Assembly: GCA_038501625.1 (NCBI GenBank)
Contig: JAZAYU010000087.1
Location: 2,472,001 to 2,536,000, forward strand
DNA length: 64,000 bases
Direction: 5' to 3'
Source: Corbicula japonica
Taxonomy: Eukaryota > Mollusca > Bivalvia > Venerida > Cyrenidae
Part shown: positions 9,431 through 20,247 of the stretch, piece after piece
Position numbering within the stretch: the first letter of the stretch is position 1
Layout of the letters: every line of letters begins with the position of its first letter
Program-made: the position numbers and the translations under genes
Notes under the pieces: generated by a model
What the model saw: the letters and a program-made list of their open reading frames with translations, nothing else
The model's database searches: none
What the model was told of the DNA's origin: nothing

Positions 9431-11494
9431 CCGACAAAGAATTTGAATAAAATATGCAAACCGCCATTACGATTGTTTGGAAAATGTTAAACGCAAATAA
9501 AACTGCAATCCGTGGAACTTTATGTACTAGGACGTCAGATAAAAACCCAGCAATAAATTTTGATATCACACCAAAAACTGGATTCAATGTCGTAAACAAC
9601 GTGCTATACTGTTCCAACTCATAGGATTTCAGATACGCTGTTATGTTCGTTTGAAACGTCAGTTGAAGACCCGCACAGAAAATATACGCCCAGAACAGAA
9701 AATGGAAATTAATTCTTTTCAACAATTTAAATCCCGTGACGTCACCTTCCCTCTGTGGCGATCCGTGCTCGTTTGTCGTCTGCTCATCGCCGGAGATTTC
9801 CGGCATCCGTGAGAAATTAACTTCTTCTATTTCAAACGGATTGTCCTTTAGCAGAATTATTCCAAGAATCCCAATAGCACCGAAAGCGATGGCGGACATA
9901 AGGTAGAACCCTTTTAAATCTTGATTTTCTTCATCTGTCACATGACCGTGTGTAAATAACACACCGTAAAGAAGAGCGATCAGTGCCGGACCGGCGCTAA
10001 AGGAAGCGTCTAAAATGCCGACAACTTTCCCGCGATGCTTCGGCTTAAAGTTGTTCATGTTTGTTGTTAGGGAAGCCATGTACATGAAAATAGCACCAAA
10101 ACCTGAAACAAATGTGTTGATATAGTTATTATTTTAGGGAAACAATTATTGGTTCCGATAAAATATAACAAAATAACACTGGGATGCAAAAGGCCGGATT
10201 GTTGTATTTCTTTAAAATGCTGGTAATTATGTGTTCCAAGCTAAATGCGGATATTTGTTTATTTTATCACAGGAAGTAAAATCCAAATTGAAAATGTTAA
10301 TATATGAACATTACATTAACACAACATAACTTAACACGCAAAAATAACATATATGCAATCAAACGTCACAACATTGCGAATGTTAAAGGTAAATATATGA
10401 TCATAACCAATAAAGCTAGCAATGAGGGAACTTCCACGTTGAAAAAAAAACTATTAAATATGCGTGAAATTTGTTGCACAGTATAGAAAAAGTTTCTAAT
10501 CGTGTGAGTATCAAGGACACATAACTTTTCAATTAAAATGAGTATCATAGGGGCAAAACTTTTCAATTTTAATGAGTATGAGGGCAATAAATTTTCAGTT
10601 AAACTGAGTAAGCTGTTCTCACCTGCTACAAAGAAATAAATATACTGTAGCCAAGCGTGTCCATGGTAGAAATCTTTCGATATTGTTGTCGACCAGAGAA
10701 GAAGAAATCCGAGAACAGAAATGACGGTGGCAACCAGTGACGTCACACGGGCACCAAACTTCTCGGACAAGAGCCCAGCCGGAAATCCAAGGGATATTCC
10801 GAAGTTTCCCATTGATGCAAACATTTCAACTGCATATAGATTATGTCTGTGTCATACGATTTTATATTAACGCATTAGCATTTTAAATTTATTTTTGCAC
10901 GCGTATCATAAAAATAAAATTACGCTTCTTAATAATCGAAAACTTAAATGTTAAATGCAAACTGAAATTAATATAAAAACAGTATTAATTTAAAAAAATG
11001 TTTTACCATAGGTTTGCTAAGATATACTTCCTTGAAATAAAGGTTTATACTGTAAATGCATTTACATTCGTTGTCATAATATTTCGTGGTTTTCGGTTAA
11101 AGGTATTCTCGTGGGTCCTTAAATTCGTGGATTACAAAGTTCAAAAATCATTGTTATTTAATGTTCTATATTTCGTTGAAGTTTTAAATTCCAGTGTTTC
11201 GTCTCACCCACAAAATTGGCGAAAATTAATACCCACAGATATTAATATTTCACAGTACATTGTTTACTTACTTTCGGATTGGCTGTATTTGAACGTTGCT
11301 TTTACGGCATTGGCATAGGCGCCGTAAGCATAAATTGACCCCGCCATTGCCATTCCTAGGCAACCGACTGCCAAGGTAACGACCCTCATCACTGCCACGC
11401 GCATGTCTGATTTAGGAAGCTGCCAGTACTTTCCAGAAACTCCGGCCGAAACTTCGAATTCGTTTATTTTTGGAAATTGCTCTTTTCCAGGCAT
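9431..11494 (-). CDS. Nodulin-like MFS transporter, 3' end in assembly gap
   Basis: Predicted multi-pass membrane transporter of the major facilitator superfamily, nearest to the Nodulin-like group (NFD4-type). The substrate is unknown. Three exons can be read: 11494-11272 (ATG start [10 protein letters not shown]), 10829-10623 and 10102 to the gap. Exon 1 ends at a GTAAGT donor in phase 1. Exon 2 has TGCAG and GTGAGA borders, also phase 1. Exon 3 follows TTTCAG. Joined, they give 367 residues in one frame. Exon 1 holds a first hydrophobic segment (about residues 36-60). Exon 2 has [19 protein letters not shown], matching the MFS loop 2-3 region. Exon 3 has the [18 protein letters not shown] stretch typical of nodulin-like MFS, then further membrane segments and an acidic loop. 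About seven membrane segments are visible of the expected twelve. The remainder is lost in the gap; the few codons beyond it are not credible as a C-terminus. Confidence 0.85.
11048..11257. mobile_element. MITE in MFS intron 1
   Basis: It starts TACTGTAAATGCATTTA and ends AATATTTCACAGTA, with TTCGTGG repeats inside (TTTCGTGGTTTTCGG, ATTCGTGGATTAC). Elements with TACTGTRAA ends and TTCGTGG interiors are common in mollusc genomes. TA looks like the target site. It lies wholly in intron 1 of the transporter. Confidence 0.6.
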
Positions 11495-12066
11495 CGGGCT
11501 TCACGCCTTACATTCTTGATCAATACTAGAAAATTCTTGAATTAATATTCCTTAAATGTTTCATTAATCAGCTTCACACTTATAAAACACACACTCATGT
11601 CTTATTTAATTATTCAGATCGTCTCGTTCATATATAGGACATTGGTGAATTTAGTTTAATCATGTGCTGATAATTAAATCAAATACGATGTGATAATATG
11701 GTAATATTGCGATAATTTTAAATATCTCGAACGTTTTTATCAGATATGATGAATCTATATATTTCAAAATTCGCACAGATAAACTTTTTTTTAACATAAA
11801 ATATATTCAAGACACGTGTTTAAAATTTATCTTTGCAGGGAGTTTGGAAATATATAGATTTTGGTTCATTTTCGCACTTTATTGAAAATGCATTTTATTG
11901 TCTTTGAAATTTGAAATCGGGTATATTATAACTTCAAGAATATTGAACATGCGTCTTATATCTTATTACATTGTATTGCATGAAATAGGAAAATATATCG
12001 GTTTAGGTATTTTCTGTTCATTTGTTGCATTATAACATCGACCTTTTAGCACTATGACGTGTGCAG
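11495..12066. other. 5' flank of the MFS gene, no other gene
   Basis: AT-rich sequence that should contain the promoter and 5' UTR of the minus-strand transporter. No core promoter motif stands out. Confidence 0.35.
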
Positions 12067-12310
12067 TAAGGAGTAACAGCAGTGACAGCAGTAAGATCAT
12101 TTTTACAGTCGCATTAACAGCAGTGACAGCAGTAAGATCATTTTTTCTGTCGCATTAACAGCAGTGACAGCAGTAAGATCATTTTTACTGTCGCATTAAC
12201 AGCATTTACAGCAGTAAGATATTTTTCTGCAGCAGTAACTGCAGTGAAATCAATTTAATTGCCACAGTTACAGCAGTGACAGCTGTGAGCTCATTTTGAC
12301 TGCCGCAGTA
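12067..12310. repeat. Minisatellite, 41-bp unit with CAGCAGTGACAG
   Basis: The units begin TAACAGCAGTGACAGCAGTA, followed by AGATCATTTTTACTGTCGCA. The first two unit starts, 12074 and 12115, are exactly 41 bp apart. Three near-identical units are followed by two or three diverged ones. Confidence 0.85.
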
Positions 12311-13959
12311 AAATCGTCTCCGACCCCTAACCGTTCTCCCTCCCCTCCCAGAATACCTTATTTAAGTATTAAAATAAAAATAAACTAATAATACATTACC
12401 CGACAGTCCCTCAGTGTACCTGCCTGTCAGAAATGGATCCATTCTTTTCAATTTTAATTTATCCTTTATCTTATCTTATTGTGGATGAAATCTGTGGTGA
12501 TTATTGTTATTTACTAGTATATAATACAATCATTCCTTCTGTACCTTAACACATTGTTTTTAATATACCATTCTTCGGGGAGGGCTATCATTAACGTTAT
12601 TACAACTTGTTGCCCGACCCGTTTGCTATTTGTTAATAATGATATTATTTTTTTATTTGTAACAGATTGTTTATGCAATAAAAAAAACTACAAAAGATAA
12701 ACCACGTTGGTGGAAAATATTTTCCGTTAAATAAAATAATAAATATGACGCGGTTTATTTACTATAATTTCCTTTATCTTAATTTAATTTCAAATTAAAT
12801 TCTTCATATTTATTAAAAAATTCAATTTATTGAAACTCAGCATTCAAACGCAACGCTAGATGATACACATAACAAGGGCGGATCCACAGGGGTTCGGTGG
12901 AGTTGCTCTAACACACTTTTTGGGCCATACATGGTTTGGGCAGCAATATTTAATACTCCTGAGGATTTCTGCCAGAAAGTTGGGATTAATCATATTACGT
13001 ACTACCCTAAAACTGTCACAAACGAACCCTTTTTTGAAATCTTGCATCTTACCCTGCACTATAAAGAACACAGAAATAAGCTCAGGGGAATCCGAATATG
13101 AAAAAAAAATATTTAGAAAAGGTCTTGGCTTTGTGTATACCTTACACGGTGACGTTCAGGACGGTGCCTCGTTGTGCGAATTGAAGCTGACGTTCCGTGA
13201 CATTGAGATTTTTTCTACCTAAATTTTATATAGGAGTTTTTGTTTCCCGAAGTTGATCTCATCGTGAGATAGTAACATCGTAGCGCCGTTGCAAGGGACA
13301 ACAAGGCAACACGAAACGCAATTGGCACAACAAGGCACCGACCTGATTCGTCACCGTGCCTAATATTAAATGTATTAAAAACTAATTGTGGATCATCTAC
13401 TGAAAAAATAAATATATACAGTGAAGATGTTATGTAAACTATGTCTTATAGTAAGCAATAAAGCAAGTAATAATGAGTTATGATTTCTTTGTCTGTCCAT
13501 TTAAAATTTGCGAGAATTTCCAAGGAAAATTAATTATTGGTTGCATATGCCGTATGCCTTAAAGCTGTCTATTCACAGTTCTGGGTGGACTACCTCAGTG
13601 TCTCAGATCAGGTTAATATTAATAATGCCTATAAATGACTGAAAAAGAGCAAATTTCTCCAAAAGTTTGGGCTAACAGGTCATTTTGGGATGTTTTGTTA
13701 CTAAATTTTAGTGCGTTAGTAACACTATGACAACTTTGGCTTTAAATATATTCACTCGTACATTGACACGTAAGAATAATACATCACATATACATTGTTT
13801 ACATGTCTTCTACAGTTTATATAATAAATTTTGAAATCTGAAAACATTTCACAATTAACGTCCTGATACGCGACCAGGCAACTTTAATGACGCACTCGAT
13901 ATTGTTAGTCCGTTTATCTCTCGCATGCAATATTTACGAGATTAAAACAGACTCAGCAC
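12311..13959. other. No supported gene
   Basis: A 120-codon open frame on the plus strand (12860-13222) is antisense to a 71-codon one. Neither resembles a known family, and no splice or start context supports them. The rest is AT-rich. Confidence 0.35.
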
Positions 13960-14695
13960 GAGGTCACGTTTAATCGGTTTTGGTCATGGGGTTACATTTA
14001 ATTGGTTATGGTCAAGGGGTTACGTTAAGTTGGTTTTGGTCATGGGGAGACGTTTAATTGGTTTTGGTCATAGGGAGATATTTACTTGGTTTTGGTCACG
14101 GGGATACGTTTAATTGGTTTTGGTCATGGAGAGATATTTACTTGGTTTTGGTCACGGGGATACGTTTAATTGGTTTGGTCATGGAGAGATATTTACTTGG
14201 TTTTGGTCACAATGATACGTTTAATGGGATTTTGTCATGGGGATATGTTTATTTGGTTGTTGTCATGGTGATACATTTGATTGTTTTTGGTCATGGGGTG
14301 ACGTTTAATTGGTTTTAGTCATGGGGTCACATTAAGCTGCTTTTGGTCACGGGTCACGTTTAATTGGTTTGGTCATGGGGGTCACATTTAGCTGGTTTTG
14401 GTCATTGGATGACGTTTAATTGGTTATGGTCATGGGGTCACATTTAATTGGTTTGGTCATAGGGTCACATTTAGCTGGTTTATGTCACGGGTCACGTTTA
14501 ATTAGTTTGGTCATGGGGGTCACATTTGGCTGGTTTTGGTCATTGGGTGACTTTAAATTGGTTTTTGTCACATTTAGCTGGTTTTGGTCATGGGTCACGT
14601 TTAATTGGTATGGTAAAGGGGGTGGGGGGTCACGTTTAATTGGTTTTAGTTATGGGTATGCGTTTAACTGATTTTGGTCATGGATCACGTTTAAT
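13960..14695. repeat. Degenerate minisatellite, about 30-bp unit
   Basis: About two dozen diverged units on the theme ACGTTTAATTGGTTTTGGTC plus ATGGGG. Some neighbouring units pair into a roughly 60-bp higher-order repeat (TATTTACTTGG alternating with ACGTTTAATTGG). Open frames of 80-90 codons here are by-products of the repeat. Confidence 0.85.
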
Positions 14696-15772
14696 TTGTT
14701 ATCGTTCACATTCCTTGACTTTTAAAGTGATCAATTTGAACATGGTGTTTTATCATTACATTCTTCGAAGTAAATACCAACGTCAATCGAATGATTATAA
14801 TATGTGTCACAGATAATCAATTTATATGATAATTTAGATACATCTGTGTGTGACAGCATTTTTATCTCCAAATTGATATTGATTGCATGTTATAGTGTCA
14901 TGATTTCACGAGCACGAAATAAACCGTTTTGAGTTTAAGTCTGTTTTAAAATCATGGCCCGATTTCGAGACAATCATATAAACGGATATCATTCCACATG
15001 CATTCGGTGCACGTAACCCCACCCCCACCCGCTCATCCCACCGACACACATACCGTTCATCCCACTATCATATGCCTATTAAAAATATGTTTCTGACACT
15101 TGGAATGTGTCTAGGGTGGTCACATAGACTGATTCATCGCCATTTTTTTCATTTAGTTAGTCTATATGCTAATGTACATAAGTCTTGTCCGGTCTACTAA
15201 AAAAACTACAATATCTACTGCCGGTAGAGTAATGTGTTGAAAATTGGCATTTGGAGTTCACGCGTTTAAATGATCTTATATACCGGACAATACTTTTGTT
15301 CATGCGTATATTTATATTGCGAAAAAAGCGCTCGTCGAATGATAAGTTTTAAAGCTTATTGTCTTACTTTTTGGGTTCAAAAAAGGCACGAAGCCAGTTG
15401 TAAATAATAACGCTATGTAAAATAATATTAATAAATGGCGGAATAACTGTTCCGTGTAATGGCGATGAATAAGAAAGACTGTCGGTAAATTACATTAATG
15501 TTCGCATATAGTTTCTCGTTGTGACACTTACATCTATTCTGTTCATGGGAATAAAGCTTTTTTAAATTGTTAGAAATATAGTTTCGAATGCATGCAGCTA
15601 GGCTGTGGGTAGTGCTGGCTCGACGCTCGGGCCGACCCCGTATAATTGGTTATAACAACGAACTGGTATTAACATTGTGAAATATTGCAAAACTGACTTG
15701 AACTTAACCTTTACAGGGTTTTGTGTAGTGGAACTGGATTTGTGTAAAAAAGAGAGAGATTAAAACAAAATC
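14696..15772. other. 5' flank of the NHL gene
   Basis: No gene seen. A pyrimidine-rich stretch ending TTTACAG at about 15717 could be a splice acceptor for a 5' UTR exon of the next gene. A C-rich patch lies near 15016-15050. Confidence 0.35.
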
Positions 15773-16651
15773 ATGGCCGCCGAACTTCACGAGGCGGTAG
15801 GAAACAAGTACGTCAAGAAACCTCCGAGCAACAAGCGCCTGGTCGGAGAATATCCTATTAGTCATCCGGATGATACAAAGCCTTTCTTATTGCGAGCGTC
15901 TGAGGTACTTCCGTCTGGAGAACTTCTTCTGTTGGACAAAGCGAATAAAAATATTAAATTGGTGGATACAAAATTCAGTTGCTTAGCAGTAATGAAATTC
16001 AGTACTTATCCTTTTGATATATGTTCTTCAAATAAGAGAAAAACTGAATTTTATGTCACCGAACCGGAAGAGCAACTTATTCATTGCATCATGGCGGGTC
16101 AAGGTCGAATGACGAAGTATAAATCTTGGCGAATATTTGAAGACTGTAGGGGAATAACTTGCTGGAAATCGGGTATAGCTTTGTCTGTAATGAGAGAAGG
16201 ATTTAAAGGGACATTAGGTTTTCTCGACTACGACTGTAAGATCAAAAGAAAAGTATGGGAATCCGAAGAGCATCAAGATCTGTTCAAAGCGCCTTGGTAC
16301 CTGGATTCCATACGCGGAGGCACACACGTTGTTATTTCTGATCAAGGGAACCATTCGATAATCTGCATGGAGGCAAAGTCACTTCTTATTATTTTTGTAT
16401 TCAAAAACGAAAATCTGATTGGCCCACGAACTCTTACGGTTGACACCGAAGACAGTATTTACGTCATTGGAAGCAGTGAAAGATGCCATAATGTTGTGAA
16501 AATATCGCCAGAAGGAAAGCTGAAGGGAATTCTTCTATCAAGAAAAGATAAACTGAATTATCCGTCCGGAATTTCATATAATGCCTCAAACAAGACAATT
16601 TTTCTTCAAAGGAACAAAGAACAGGCAACCGTTTCCATTTACAATATTTGA
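15773..16651 (+). CDS. NHL-like beta-propeller protein (TRIM C-terminal type)
   Basis: A 292-residue single-exon frame. The ATG lies in a strong context (AAAATCATGGCC). The protein looks like the C-terminal six-bladed propeller found in bivalve TRIM56/TRIM71-like proteins. Repeated blade patterns are visible at about residues 43-66 (SGELLLLDKANKNIKLVD), 77-106, 124-160, 172-200 (GGTHVVISDQGNHSIICME), 214-249 (LTVDTEDSIYVIG) and 260-292 (YPSGISYNASNKTIFL). RING, B-box and coiled-coil domains, which precede the propeller in full TRIM proteins, are absent. It has no signal peptide or membrane segment and is probably cytosolic. Either it is a propeller-only paralogue or its N-terminal exons lie upstream; a possible acceptor at about 15717 leads into untranslated sequence. 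The family call is by pattern, not by search. Confidence 0.7.
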   Translation: MAAELHEAVGNKYVKKPPSNKRLVGEYPISHPDDTKPFLLRASEVLPSGELLLLDKANKNIKLVDTKFSCLAVMKFSTYPFDICSSNKRKTEFYVTEPEEQLIHCIMAGQGRMTKYKSWRIFEDCRGITCWKSGIALSVMREGFKGTLGFLDYDCKIKRKVWESEEHQDLFKAPWYLDSIRGGTHVVISDQGNHSIICMEAKSLLIIFVFKNENLIGPRTLTVDTEDSIYVIGSSERCHNVVKISPEGKLKGILLSRKDKLNYPSGISYNASNKTIFLQRNKEQATVSIYNI

Positions 16652-17673
16652 AGATGACCCTTAGTGTCAACCCTATTATAGAATGCTTAAGGTATATAGA
16701 TAAGGCATAAAGTTTGAACCCCGCATATTGTCTTTTGTATGACCTTGGTCCTTAAATGTTGGTGTTTTCATGTATATGAAGTCGTGACTAGGTTATTTTT
16801 AAAGTTTGGTTGAAAAAAAAAAAGAAATGATTAAATTCTTAAAACCCCACCATTTACCTTGGTTTGTATTACTATGGCCTTTAGTTGTTGGTGTGGTCTG
16901 TTGTTGTCCTTATATATTTATGTTTGATAGAAACATAAGTTATACACAATTTTTGTTTTTGAATCAATCCTATGACTTTAGGGAGACTCAAGTTGGTAAG
17001 GTCGATTAACTGTCTCACGAGTTTAAATCAAAAGATTGTCATATGAACATGAATAAATGCCAAAGTTATACTATCGTTGAGTTCTCCAAAAATTAGAAAT
17101 TGCACATCAAAGTCTTCTGCATATGTATGGCATTTTTGTTCTCTAGTTATTACCTACTGTAGTGAAAATGAATATACCATACCCCCTTTTCTTCGAAGGG
17201 GGTCAAAAGAGGGGCATAATAAAAGATTGCATAGAAATAAAATGTAATAAGCGTAGGAAGGTAACATCATTGCTGCATTTTCGTTTGCTATTAGTAATGC
17301 CATGGTACTTTTCACGCAACCTTCTAATTTAATGAGATGAGAACAGGTAAAATTTGGCTGAAATCCGTTTAGGGGTAAAAATGAAATCCGTTTAGGGGTA
17401 AAAATCATGCTCTAGCTAAGCTGTGGGACAGAAGGAGGACAGAGCAGTAAGTAACTCTACATAAAAATGAACTCCATCCTGAAAAGCATACTATGACGTA
17501 AATAGAGACAAGAAATAAGTTCATACAAAAAATCGACCAGGCCAATTCTGATGGATTGAGCGATTGTTCATTTTGTTGGCTTATTCATCCGGCCGTAGTT
17601 TGCAGTTCAAATAAACAAGATGTTTCGTTACGAATACAAAACTAGGTGGATACTCAGACATTCTTTGGTAGAT

Positions 17674-17675
<2 letters not shown>
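16652..17675. other. 3' flank of the NHL gene, no gene seen
   Basis: No clear AATAAA close to the stop; one AATAAA occurs near 17050. A 16-bp sequence (GAAATCCGTTTAGGGG) is repeated in tandem at about 17361-17399. No other feature. Confidence 0.35.

Positions 17676-17762
<87 letters not shown>
17676..17762. repeat. (CT)n microsatellite
   Basis: About 43 uninterrupted CT units. The Arg-Glu and Ser-Leu open frames crossing it on both strands are artefacts. Confidence 0.98.
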
Positions 17763-17765
<3 letters not shown>

Positions 17766-18701
17766 TGGTCTCGAAATCAGAATTCATTTGGTTAGCACAG
17801 TGTGTCTGAATATCCATACCGTTTTGTATTCATATCGAAACAGCTAGCATAGTAGCTTATACCAACCTTGCCAGTACAGTTAAAATAGACTGACTGAAGA
17901 TTTCCAGACATCACTACAGAGCTTCCTAATCAAGTAATTTTGATATTTAGTTACCGTGTTATTGGTTTCTTTCTTTAAATATTAGGAGATAACACATGAT
18001 TTTTTACCATTACAATTTGATGTAATGATTAGCTCAGCTCTATCACGCTGGGGGAACTCTGATATGGAACTCGTCTTCCGCTCCCGATAAAATCATATCA
18101 GCCGCTTCCGAGATTCCATATCAGACGGAAAATTGACACCGAAAAAGGTAGGTGATCCTAAATTTCCATCGATCACATAAATTAGGGACCATTTCCCGGA
18201 AAAACTCGAATGCTTTTCGACCCTCCTTTGAATCAAGAACAAAATGATATTTGTCTCTTTAGGATCAGTTAAAAATCGGCTGTAAAAAAAGATGTTGAAT
18301 ATCGACGATTGATCATATCTGTATGCCGCACTTGAAATATTTTTGAAATTATACGGTGTTTATCTCATTGTTAATTGACAGTTAGTTAAATGCATGTGTT
18401 AACTCGGATCATAAGTTCAATATGGTATAATTTTGAAGGCCGCAAATTTATGACTGCTAAGTTATTTATTAAAATATTTTGAGCTCCATATCAGATAGCC
18501 GAGTTCCTTATCAGAATTGGTCATGTAGGAATATTTACGTGTATGCTACTTTGTTAAATTGTGATGACCTAACTTTGATTTGTTTTTAATCTATTTCAGT
18601 TAAAGACGGTAAAGACATGGAGCGTAAATGGGATATCTGCATCAAACATTAATACAAGAATCTGATCTGTCACCAGCGTCATTCATGTTGGAATTCTAGG
18701 A

Positions 18702-18788
18702 TTTAAATGCGACATATGCAGTGGACAATTTGAGTACAAGCGGACTCTTAGACATCATATTGCCGGGAACAAAATCTGCTTGCAATAA
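18702..18788 (+). pseudogene. C2H2-type zinc-finger fragment inside the TIR element
   Basis: The frame reads FKCDICSGQFEYKRTLRHH then IAGNKICLQ and a stop. It fits C-x2-C-x3-F-x5-L-x2-H exactly. The fourth ligand is a Cys six residues later, so it is a C2HC-like finger. The frame is open upstream only to about 18666. A pyrimidine tract with TTTCAG at about 18594-18599 could be an acceptor for the exon it came from. It may be a captured host exon or the DNA-binding finger of a lost transposase. Confidence 0.6.
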
Positions 18789-19431
18789 ACGCAGCAAACT
18801 ATTCATTGTTAAAGGGAATTAAACATGTACACAGCCAAAATGCAGACCTGTGGTGACTAAAATCAATGAACAACTTTTTAAGATTGCAGAACAAAAACGA
18901 CACCACGTGACTACACACTGGAATAATATTTTCTCAAACTTATATTGATTCATTTTAAATTCGTCTAAAATTAAAGATACATATTTTCTTTGTGTTTTTA
19001 AAAATAATAAATAAATAAATATAAAATGTGTGCTTTTTGAAAATCACATACAAGTAACCAATGCAAGTAACCAATGCAAGACTTTCGTTGTTTTATTTAT
19101 TTATGCACAGTAACTTTGAAATATCACAATCTACATCAGTTTTGCTTTTATAAATTCATGTCTTCTTTCTGAGATTCATTACTATGAAATAAACAGTTTT
19201 AAAAGAATCGCAACAAATATAACGAATGGCATGTAAGCAAGGTGACAGATGTATTTATAGAAACTAATAACATCGCATATTTTTGATAACATTAAAAATC
19301 ATTGTTCACGAAAAAAAATGATTTCTTGAATGTGAAAGTATGGTAAGTCCGTCACTGGTTATACATCTGATGCATTCACTTGGAAGTTGTTCATTATAAG
19401 ACAGACCATAAATCATTTGTAAAAGTAAAGT

Positions 19432-19638
19432 TCACATTGTTTCGCCATTAGAACTTTGGTTTCCTTGATTATGTATAATGTGCTCGAACAGGCATTTCAC
19501 CCGCCTAGGTTCATTGATACCAGACTTGAAACTGAAATGTTTTCTTCTTTTGCTTTCTTCTGATTGGCGTGTCGAAGAAACGGTCCTTGTTTGCTCATCT
19601 CCATCCGACGTTAGTATGCCCCGACCCAAGCGATCCAT
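19432..19638 (-). other. Exon-like open frame inside the TIR element
   Basis: A 68-codon frame starts ATGGATCGCTTGGG just after a possible acceptor (CAATATTCAG, about 19653-19644). It is rich in Ser, Arg and Lys, with RTVSSTRQSEESKRRK. No family is recognised. It points opposite to the zinc-finger fragment in the same element. It could be a captured exon or chance. Confidence 0.3.
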
Positions 19639-20247
19639 CCCCTGAATATTGGAAAATAAAATCTATGATTAAGGACAAATTTAATTTTGAATATCATTCT
19701 ACCGCAAAAAATTAATATAACTAAATGTAAAAGACCCTTTCATATATAATTATACATGCTTAAAAGCGTTTTGATGCGAAACTACTTTGTCTGATATGGA
19801 ACTCGGCAGCCTGATATGGAACTCACAAAAATTTTAACAAATAATTCAGTAGCCATACATTTCTGGCAACTGAAATTTCATCTGATGGGAGATATCATCT
19901 AATTTCACGCATACACACGATACTACTTCCTTACAAAGGAGTAAACAACGTATTATTCGAAGATCGGCCTACAGTTAATGATCAATCCTCGACATTCAAC
20001 ATCTTTTTTACGGTCAATTTTGAACTGATCCAAAAGAGACAAATATATTTTGTTCTTGATTCAAAGGAGGGTCGAATAGCATACGAGTTTTTCCGGGAAA
20101 TGGTCCCTAATTTATGTGATCGATGGAAATTTAGGTTCACCTACCTTTTTCGGTGTCAATTTTCCGTCTGATATGGAACCCGGGAAGCGGCTGATATGAT
20201 TTTATCGGGAGCGGAAGACGAGTTCAGAGTTCCCCCGGCGTGTCTAT

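Larger units (their letters stand above)
18045..20242. mobile_element. 2.2-kb element with about 280-bp terminal inverted repeats
   Basis: The left arm (18045 to about 18325) and right arm (about 19965 to 20242) are inverted copies. They start CACGCTGGGGGAACTCTGA and, read from the other end, CACGCCGGGGGAACTCTGA. TCTAT flanks both ends (18040-18044 and 20243-20247) and may be a 5-bp target duplication. The motif TGATATGGAACTC recurs in both orientations in the arms and inside (about 18060, 18107, 18481, 18500, 19795, 19814, 20168), as expected of subterminal transposase sites. No transposase is seen. Cargo includes a zinc-finger fragment (18702) and an exon-like frame (19638-19432, minus strand). 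The superfamily is not recognised. Confidence 0.8.

Noticed and set aside
8874..10085. Open frames running through the N block on both strands
   Set aside because: N codons cannot contain stops, so the length is artificial. Only the part of the minus-strand frame outside the gap is used.
12860..13222. 120-codon open frame
   Set aside because: No family resemblance, no splice signals, and an overlapping antisense frame of similar quality.
14058..14671. Two 83-86 codon frames rich in Gly, Leu, Trp and Phe
   Set aside because: They arise from the 30-bp minisatellite unit, a multiple of three; there is no start context or homology.
17581..17847. Two open frames of about 75 codons across the CT repeat
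   Set aside because: They are translations of the (CT)n microsatellite on each strand (Arg-Glu and Ser-Leu repeats).
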